Shown here: positions 52,869 through 58,815 of the stretch, one piece after another
Layout: each line of letters opens with the position of its first letter
Numbering within the stretch: the first letter of the stretch is position 1
Assembly: GCA_963635575.1 (NCBI GenBank)
Contig: CAVHFU010000005.1
Coordinates: forward strand, 1 to 58,815
Source: RGIG9151 sp963635575
GTDB lineage: Bacteria > Bacillota > Clostridia > TANB77 > RGIG9151
Length of the DNA: 58,815 nt
Direction: 5' to 3'
The notes under the pieces: generated by a model
What the model was told of the DNA's origin: nothing
The model's database searches: none
Seen by the model: the letters and a program-made list of their open reading frames with translations, nothing else
Program-made: the position numbers and the translations under genes

Positions 52869-53468
52869 ATGACAGAAGCGGTTACATTTAAAATGTCTAA
52901 AAGTGGTCTTAGCGTTATATTAGATGAAAGCATGGACTTTTTAACTGCTAAAAGATTATTAAAGAAAAAATTAGAGGAATCAGAAGAATTTTTTAGGGGT
53001 GCAAAGCTAAAAACAATAGTAAAAGGAAAAGAACTTAGTTCGGATGAATTTGAAGAAATAAAAGAACTTATTTTTGAAAAAACCGGATTTGATGATGTTA
53101 CTGAGGATATTGTTACATTTGATTGGAGCAAGAATACTGTTGAAGGTAATACAAAATTTTATCGTGGGACTATGCGCTGTGGTAATTCGATATGCTTTAA
53201 GGGAAATGTTGTCGTAATGGGAGATGTTAATCCCGGAGCAGAAATTATTGCAACAGGTAATGTGCTTGTTACAGGTGTCATAAAGGGAACTGTACATGCC
53301 GGAGCAAAGGGAAACAGGAATGCTATTGTGTCTGCACAGGGAATATATCCGACTCAACTTAGAATTGCAGATTTAATAACTGTTTCACCTAAAGAAAAGG
53401 CACAAAAACTTAATCATTTTGAAACAGCATATGTTAAAGACAATAATATATATATATCGGAGGAATAA
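52869..53468 (+). CDS. minC: Septum-site determining protein MinC
   Basis: An inhibitor of FtsZ assembly. The C-terminal beta-helix domain is clear: YRGTMRCGNSICFKGNVVV, GDVNPGAEIIATGNVLVTG and GTVHAGAKGNRNAIVSA. The N-terminal 100 residues fit the diverged MinC-N domain. 199 residues. AGGGGATG precedes ATG 52869. In most Firmicutes minD follows at once; here fmt follows instead, with only three bases between. Confidence 0.92.
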   Translation: MTEAVTFKMSKSGLSVILDESMDFLTAKRLLKKKLEESEEFFRGAKLKTIVKGKELSSDEFEEIKELIFEKTGFDDVTEDIVTFDWSKNTVEGNTKFYRGTMRCGNSICFKGNVVVMGDVNPGAEIIATGNVLVTGVIKGTVHAGAKGNRNAIVSAQGIYPTQLRIADLITVSPKEKAQKLNHFETAYVKDNNIYISEE

Positions 53469-53471
53469 AAA

Positions 53472-54380
53472 ATGAAAGTCATTTTTATGGGAACACCGGA
53501 TTTTGCGGTGCCAACACTTGAAAAGATAATAGAAGCGGGACATAATGTTGTAGCAGTTGTTACGCAGCCCGATAAACCTAAAAATAGAGGTATGCAGATG
53601 CAAGAGTCACCTGTTAAGGAAGTGGCAAAGCAATACAATATTCCTGTATTTCAGCCGGAGAAGGTTAGACGTGACAGAGAATTTATAGATAAACTTAAAG
53701 AATTAAATGCTGACGTTTCGGTTGTTGTGGCTTTTGGTCAAATTTTGCCTAAAGAAGTTTTGGAAACTCCTAAATATGGTTCGATTAATGTACATGGTTC
53801 ACTTTTACCTAAGTATAGAGGTGCAGCACCTATCCAATGGGCTGTAATTAATGGTGAAACTACTACCGGAGTTACGACTATGTATATGGATGAAGGACTT
53901 GATACCGGAGATATGATTTTCAAAGAAAAGACAGAGATTGGTAAGGAAGAGACTTACGGAGAGTTATACGAACGATTAAAAGTTATGGGAGCAAATTTAT
54001 TAATAAAAACTTTGGATGCAATAGAGAAAGGAAATGCACCAAGAGAAAAGCAGATTGGAGAATCAACTTACGCTCATATGCTTACTAAAGAAACTGGTAC
54101 TATAGACTGGAATAAGACTTCTAAAGAAATAGATTGCTTAGTGCGTGGTGTAAATCCATGGCCAAGTGCATATGCCGAAATAGTTGGGAAGAAGTTTAAA
54201 GTGCATAAAGTAGCAGTGTCGAACGAGAGGGGAACCCCAGGAAATATAATTTATGCTGACAACAAAAAAGGACTTGTTATAGGTACGGGTGATGGTGCAA
54301 TAGAATTATTAGAAATACAACCTGAAAACAAAAAGAGAATGTCAGCAAAAGATTATTTAAGAGGGAATACCCTGTTGTAG
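53472..54380 (+). CDS. fmt: Methionyl-tRNA formyltransferase
   Basis: Formylates initiator Met-tRNA. MKVIFMGTPDFAVPTLEKI start, formyltransferase core INVHGSLLPKYRGAAPIQWAVINGE (Asn/His), DTGDMI with the catalytic Asp, and the C-terminal OB-like domain (RGVNPWPSAYAEI). 302 residues. CGGAGGA precedes ATG. It is separated from def (13686) by 39 kb, although the two are neighbours in most Firmicutes. Confidence 0.95.
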   Translation: MKVIFMGTPDFAVPTLEKIIEAGHNVVAVVTQPDKPKNRGMQMQESPVKEVAKQYNIPVFQPEKVRRDREFIDKLKELNADVSVVVAFGQILPKEVLETPKYGSINVHGSLLPKYRGAAPIQWAVINGETTTGVTTMYMDEGLDTGDMIFKEKTEIGKEETYGELYERLKVMGANLLIKTLDAIEKGNAPREKQIGESTYAHMLTKETGTIDWNKTSKEIDCLVRGVNPWPSAYAEIVGKKFKVHKVAVSNERGTPGNIIYADNKKGLVIGTGDGAIELLEIQPENKKRMSAKDYLRGNTLL

Positions 54381-54392
54381 GAGGCATATTTT

Positions 54393-57300
54393 GTGATAGA
54401 TTCAAAGGAAATAGGAAAAATTTCAGCCTATGCAGGAGAGCTTAGAGCTTTTAGGGCTAGAAAATATGTAAAAGAAAAAAAGGTTAATATAAAAAGTATA
54501 AAAGGAAATTATGACGGTTCGCATACTATTGAAGCTGATGTACAAGGGTCATATGATAACAGTTATGATGTGGTGATTTATGAGCAAAATGGAATAATAC
54601 TGGACTGTAGGTGTAATTGTATGGACGGAGCTGATGTGTGTAAGCATATACTTGCAACAATTTACGAAGTATACAATAAGTATAATGATTTAAAAAAATT
54701 AGATGAGGATACATTTAGATACAGGGAATTTGCAGAACTAATAAATTGTTTTTCAAAAGACGAAGAAGCACCGGCAAATACGTATTATAATAGCAATGTA
54801 CAAATAGTACCTGTCATAAAAAGAGAACTTTATAATAAATTTAGTATCTCTTTTAAAATAGGAGTTACGCAGTTATATAAAATAAAGAATATAGTAGAGT
54901 TCTGTGATACGTTTGAAAAAGAAAGTGTATATGCATATGGGAAAAAATTAGAATTTGCACATAGGCGAACAGCTTTTTTAGAAGAAAGTTTGCCACTTCT
55001 TGATTTTATTATTAAGTATGGAAACATTATAAAATATACAAACAATAATTTAAGTAATTATTATGGTGCCAAATTAAATGAAGGCAAAATATTTCTAAAC
55101 GGAGAAGCTTGGGACGAACTGTTTGATATTTTAAATGGTAAAGAAATTGAAATTGATGGTGCTCCGTTTATGTTTGAAGACGATTTAGATAGTTTTAAGT
55201 TTGAAGTTGAGGAAATAAGCGTAGAAGAATGTAAGTTTATAAATAAGATTAAGATTGATTATTATATTGAAGGCAAAGAGTATTTATATGCGATAAATGG
55301 TGAAAAATTTGAGAGATGTATAAAAAATTCAGCTTATTCAAAAAATATTTTAAGAATTTTTTCTTCTAATGCAACAAACGAGATTGTTTTTAGTAAAAAG
55401 GAATTGCCTGATTTCTTTACACTTATCCTGCCAAAGGCAAAAGAGCTTATTTCTTTAGATAAAGTAAGTGCTGAATGCATAGGTAAATATAAGCCTGGAG
55501 AACTTGGGGTTAAGATTTTTTTGGATATAGATAAAAACAAAAATATAATTTGTAATGTTAAGTTTTGCTATGGCGATGTGGAATTTAATCCATTTGGACA
55601 GGTAAATAATGATGTTATTAGGAACAGAATAAGTGAAGAAAATGCAAAAAAATGTTTCCAAGACTCAGGTTTTAAGATTGATGACAGCACAAATGAATTA
55701 TATATGAATAATGATGAAAAGATATATGATTTTTTGACTGTTGGTATTAATTATTACATGGATAAGTTTGAAGTTTTGGTTACGGATAATTTTAAAACCA
55801 TAGAGATAAGGCAGCCTAGAATAGGTACAATAGGAGTAAAAATCGAAAATAATTTGCTTAATGTTAATTTTAATGATATAGACTTTGAATTGGATGAAAT
55901 TAAGGAAATAATGCAAAACTATAAGCTAAAAAAGAAGTATCATAGGCTTAAAAATGGAGCGTTTATTTCGTTAGAAGATAATGCAGATATTAAGTTTGTT
56001 GATGATTTATTTACTGGTGCGGATATTGATTTTAAAAATATAAGTAAAAACGAGATAAAAATGCCGATTCATAGAAGTCTTTATTTAAATAAGCTTTTAG
56101 AAGGTAATAAAAATAAGAATATTGTAAAGGATGCTAATTTTAAGAAAGTAGTAGGTGAAATTACTAATTTAGCTGATGTAGAGAATATCGACGTCCCGGA
56201 TAGGTTAAAAGATATATTGAGATTTTATCAGGTTAATGGTTATAAATGGCTAAAAACATTGGATTCTTACGGCTTTGGTGGTGTACTTGCAGATGATATG
56301 GGTTTAGGAAAGACTTTGCAAGTTATTTCAGTATTATTAAATTATAAGGAAAATAAAGGAGAAAAAACTTCGATAGTTGTTTGCCCTAGTTCACTTGTAT
56401 TAAACTGGGATAGGGAAATAAAGAAATTTGCTCCTGTGTTAAATATATTAATAGTATCTGGGAATGCTATTGAACGTAAGGAGAAGATTAGTACGTATAA
56501 GAACTATGATACGATTATTACTTCGTATGATTCGCTAAAAAGAGATATAGATGAGTATAACAGTATAAAAGCAGATTTTAAGTATGTTATTGCAGATGAG
56601 GCTCAATATATAAAAAATGGGAATACTCAAAATGCAAAATCCTTAAAGTCCTTAAAATCTGACATAAGATTTGCATTAACAGGGACACCTATTGAAAATT
56701 CTTTAGCTGAGTTATGGTCTATTTTCGATTATATTATGCCTGGGTATTTATTTAGTTATAATAAGTTTAAGAAGAATTACGAAATTCCCATAATAAAAGA
56801 AGAAAATGCAAATTATATGGAAAAATTAAAAATGCTTATTGAACCATTTATATTACGTCGTAATAAAAAAGAAGTGCTGACTGAATTACCTGAAAAAACA
56901 GTAACACTACTTTATAACGATATGGAAGAAAATCAGAAAAAAATATACCTAAACTATTTGATGCAAATCAAAAAAGAATTGATGAAGGATATAGATGTGA
57001 CAGGATTTGAAAAGAGTAAGATTAAAATTTTAGCTCTACTTACCAGACTTAGGCAGATTTGCTGTCATCCGTCATTATTTATAGATAATTATTACGGAGA
57101 ATCCGGAAAGCTAGACCAATGTATGGAGATTATAAATGAAGCGGTTGCAGGTGGACATAAGATACTGTTATTCTCAAGTTATACCTCGATGTTCGATATA
57201 ATAGAAACTAAATTGCAAAAGGATGATATTAGGTATTATAAGCTCACCGGAAAAACAAAAGTGGACGAAAGAATAAAATTAGTAGAAGAGTTTAATAAAA

Positions 57301-57614
57301 ATTCTGACATTAAGGTTTTCTTGATTTCACTTAAGGCTGGTGGAACAGGATTAAATTTAACAGGTGCAGATGTAGTTATACACTATGACCCATGGTGGAA
57401 TATAGCGGCTGAAAATCAAGCGACAGATAGGGCTTATAGAATTGGCCAAAAAAACAATGTTCAAGTTTATAAGTTAATAACAAAAGATTCAATAGAAGAA
57501 AAAATACAAGAACTTCAAGAGAAAAAATCTAAGTTGATAGATGATGTATTAAGCACAGAAGAGACATTTATCAACAAGCTTTCTAAGGAAGATATTTTGG
57601 CTTTATTTGATTAA
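54393..57614 (+). CDS. SWIM zinc-finger SNF2-family DEAD-like helicase
   Basis: A large ATPase (1073 residues). A SWIM zinc motif (Cys72, Cys74, Cys83, His85) lies near the N-terminus. Residues about 150-600 form the bacterial SNF2-associated region. The SNF2 motor follows: VLADDMGLGKTLQVI (about 630), ADEAQYIKNGNTQNAKS, LTGTPIENSLAELWSIFDY, then the C-lobe SLKAGGTGLNLTGADVVIHYDPWWN and TDRAYRIGQ. GTG 54393 follows TAGGAGGC. It probably remodels protein-nucleic acid complexes, for example RNA polymerase (RapA-like); the substrate is unknown. Confidence 0.92.
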   Translation: MIDSKEIGKISAYAGELRAFRARKYVKEKKVNIKSIKGNYDGSHTIEADVQGSYDNSYDVVIYEQNGIILDCRCNCMDGADVCKHILATIYEVYNKYNDLKKLDEDTFRYREFAELINCFSKDEEAPANTYYNSNVQIVPVIKRELYNKFSISFKIGVTQLYKIKNIVEFCDTFEKESVYAYGKKLEFAHRRTAFLEESLPLLDFIIKYGNIIKYTNNNLSNYYGAKLNEGKIFLNGEAWDELFDILNGKEIEIDGAPFMFEDDLDSFKFEVEEISVEECKFINKIKIDYYIEGKEYLYAINGEKFERCIKNSAYSKNILRIFSSNATNEIVFSKKELPDFFTLILPKAKELISLDKVSAECIGKYKPGELGVKIFLDIDKNKNIICNVKFCYGDVEFNPFGQVNNDVIRNRISEENAKKCFQDSGFKIDDSTNELYMNNDEKIYDFLTVGINYYMDKFEVLVTDNFKTIEIRQPRIGTIGVKIENNLLNVNFNDIDFELDEIKEIMQNYKLKKKYHRLKNGAFISLEDNADIKFVDDLFTGADIDFKNISKNEIKMPIHRSLYLNKLLEGNKNKNIVKDANFKKVVGEITNLADVENIDVPDRLKDILRFYQVNGYKWLKTLDSYGFGGVLADDMGLGKTLQVISVLLNYKENKGEKTSIVVCPSSLVLNWDREIKKFAPVLNILIVSGNAIERKEKISTYKNYDTIITSYDSLKRDIDEYNSIKADFKYVIADEAQYIKNGNTQNAKSLKSLKSDIRFALTGTPIENSLAELWSIFDYIMPGYLFSYNKFKKNYEIPIIKEENANYMEKLKMLIEPFILRRNKKEVLTELPEKTVTLLYNDMEENQKKIYLNYLMQIKKELMKDIDVTGFEKSKIKILALLTRLRQICCHPSLFIDNYYGESGKLDQCMEIINEAVAGGHKILLFSSYTSMFDIIETKLQKDDIRYYKLTGKTKVDERIKLVEEFNKNSDIKVFLISLKAGGTGLNLTGADVVIHYDPWWNIAAENQATDRAYRIGQKNNVQVYKLITKDSIEEKIQELQEKKSKLIDDVLSTEETFINKLSKEDILALFD

Positions 57615-57622
57615 GAAAAATG

Positions 57623-57640
57623 TGTAAAAATAATTTTACA
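57623..57640. promoter_or_regulatory. Palindrome TGTAAAA-ATAA-TTTTACA upstream of gap
   Basis: A perfect 7-bp inverted repeat with a 4-base centre, ending five bases before the gap -35 box. An activator or repressor site is possible. It may also act as a weak terminator for the helicase gene, although the stem is AT-only. The regulator is unknown. Confidence 0.45.
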
Positions 57641-57645
57641 AGCTA

Positions 57646-57674
57646 TTGCAAATTGAAATTTGATAATATAGAAT
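57646..57674 (+). promoter_or_regulatory. Sigma-A promoter of gap
   Basis: TTGCAA (57646-57651) and TAGAAT (57669-57674), 17-base spacer. A strong AAGGAGG ribosome site follows. Confidence 0.6.
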
Positions 57675-57707
57675 AGCTATGGAAATAAATTTAAGGAGGT
57701 TTTTGAT

Positions 57708-58745
57708 ATGGCAATAAAAGTTGGTATTAACGGATTTGGAAGAATTGGACGTCTTGCTTTCAGACAAATGTTTGGAGCAGAAGGATACGAGATTGTTGCA
57801 ATTAACGATCTTACAAAGCCTTCAATGTTAGCTAATCTTCTTAAGTATGATACTGCACAAGGTGGATACTGCGGAAAGATTGGCGAAAATCTTCATACAG
57901 TAGAAGCTGATGATGAAGCTAATACTATTACTGTTGATGGTAAGACTCTTACTATTTATAAGGAAGCTGATGCTAATAATCTTCCTTGGGGAGAACTTGG
58001 TGTAGATGTTGTTTTAGAGTGCACTGGTTTCTATACAACAAAAGAAAAATCACAGGCTCATATTAATGCAGGTGCTAAGAAAGTCGTTATTTCTGCACCA
58101 GCTGGTAAAGACCTAAAAACAATTGTATATTCAGTTAACGAAAATACATTAACAGCTGAAGATAATATTATTTCTGCTGCTTCTTGTACTACTAACTGCT
58201 TAGCTCCTATGGCTAAGGTATTAAATGATTATGCTCCTATTCAAAGTGGTATAATGTCAACAATTCACGCTTATACTGGTGACCAAATGATTTTAGACGG
58301 TCCACACAGAAAAGGTGATTTCAGACGTGCAAGAGCAGGTGCAGCTAATATTGTTCCTAACTCAACAGGTGCGGCTAAGGCTATTGGACTTGTTATTCCT
58401 GAATTAAACGGAAAACTTATTGGTTCTGCTCAAAGAGTTCCAGTTCCAACAGGTTCTACAACAATTTTAACAGCTGTTGTAAAAGGCGAAAATATTACAG
58501 CTGAAGGAATAAATGAAGCTATGAAAGCTGCTTCTTCAGAGTCTTTCGGATATAATACAGACCCAATTGTTTCTTCCGACGTTATCGGAATGAAGTACGG
58601 TTCATTATTTGACGCAACACAAACTATGGTTGCTGAAATTGGTGATGGATTATACGAAGTACAAGTTGTTGCTTGGTATGATAATGAAAATTCTTACACA
58701 AGCCAAATGGTAAGAACAATTAAATACTTTGCTGAACTTAAGTAA
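57708..58745 (+). CDS. gap: Glyceraldehyde-3-phosphate dehydrogenase, NAD-type
   Basis: A glycolytic enzyme. NAD fold GFGRIG (9-14) with Asp34 in NDL, favouring NAD. Catalytic Cys160 in SAASCTTNC, HAYTGDQ, RRARAGAANIVPNSTGAAKA and WYDNENSYTSQ. 345 residues. AAGGAGG at ideal spacing suggests high expression. It is followed by a terminator and not, within the window, by pgk or tpiA. Confidence 0.96.
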   Translation: MAIKVGINGFGRIGRLAFRQMFGAEGYEIVAINDLTKPSMLANLLKYDTAQGGYCGKIGENLHTVEADDEANTITVDGKTLTIYKEADANNLPWGELGVDVVLECTGFYTTKEKSQAHINAGAKKVVISAPAGKDLKTIVYSVNENTLTAEDNIISAASCTTNCLAPMAKVLNDYAPIQSGIMSTIHAYTGDQMILDGPHRKGDFRRARAGAANIVPNSTGAAKAIGLVIPELNGKLIGSAQRVPVPTGSTTILTAVVKGENITAEGINEAMKAASSESFGYNTDPIVSSDVIGMKYGSLFDATQTMVAEIGDGLYEVQVVAWYDNENSYTSQMVRTIKYFAELK

Positions 58746-58760
58746 TTAAGTATATTGTGA

Positions 58761-58800
58761 AAAGGGCTGTAAAAACTTATTTGAGTTTTTATAGCCCTTT
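58761..58800 (+). terminator. Strong intrinsic terminator after gap
   Basis: A 17-bp stem with one G-U pair, beginning AAAGGGCTGT and closing ATAGCCCTTT, with a six-base loop. The T-run is within the stem end. It indicates that gap is transcribed alone. Confidence 0.85.
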
Positions 58801-58815
58801 AGCATAATAGAATAA

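Noticed and set aside
1..58815. CRISPR array, prophage, rRNA operon or integrase
   Set aside because: No regularly spaced repeats, phage structural genes, integrase, transposase or rRNA sequence were seen on either strand.

Overview
The window is AT-rich chromosomal DNA from a low-GC Firmicute, most likely an uncultured member of the Clostridia. Evidence: RemA, a PrpC/PrkC pair with PASTA repeats, an SLH-domain protein, the radC-mreBCD-mrdA-minC order, many TTG and GTG starts behind strong AGGAGG-type ribosome sites, and sigma-A promoters with 17-base spacers. A run of 53 N (1615-1667) marks a scaffold gap, so this is probably a draft or metagenome assembly. I cannot name the genus.

Layout. 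1-2430: accessory patch with two paralogous AAA/DUF4143 ATPases, the second broken by the gap, and the tail of a Fic-family gene between them. 2.4-9.5 kb: rluD, engB, tadA, a DUF348/3D cell-wall protein, nadD, a polysaccharide deacetylase, a Cu/Zn superoxide dismutase, a DsrE/YedF-like protein, lepB and a small membrane protein. 9.5-24.7 kb: a long, almost wholly plus-strand housekeeping run: yicC-type RNase, remA, rpoZ, an archaeal-type cytidylate-kinase homologue where gmk is usually found, priA, def, rlmN, prpC, prkC, rsgA, a flavin reductase, cmk, plsC, ispH, a four-domain S1 protein and typA. 24.7-33.2 kb: remnant of a relBE-like toxin-antitoxin pair, dnaE, tRNA-Gln and tRNA-His, a VanX-like dipeptidase, purB, alr and a second polysaccharide deacetylase. 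33.3-41.3 kb: a MacA/MacB-type efflux cluster with an SLH protein, a monovalent cation/proton antiporter, pncC and a DUF5662 gene. 41.4-47.2 kb: tig, clpP, clpX, secG, rnr. 47.6-57.6 kb: radC, mreBCD, mrdA, minC, fmt and a SWIM/SNF2 helicase. The window ends with gap.

The genes act mainly in translation and protein maturation (engB, tadA, rpsA-like, typA, def, fmt, rlmN, rsgA, tig, clpXP), replication and repair (priA, dnaE, radC), and envelope growth and shape (mreBCD, mrdA, minC, alr, dipeptidase, deacetylases, prkC). Promoters with both hexamers visible precede the ATPase gene, rluD, def, cmk, purB, tig, DUF5662, secG, radC, gap and the tRNA pair, which suggests where transcription units begin.

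I found no convincing new multi-gene system, prophage, CRISPR array or intact transposon. The most unusual items are: a pair of about 105-base repeats with shared ends placed exactly at gene ends (31074-31178 and 47237-47342); a 19-bp perfect inverted repeat built around the rluD promoter; the unexpected nucleotide kinase in the gmk position; a minC with no minD after it; the DsrE-like protein lacking the TusA half; and the small gene fossils (Fic tail, relBE remnant).
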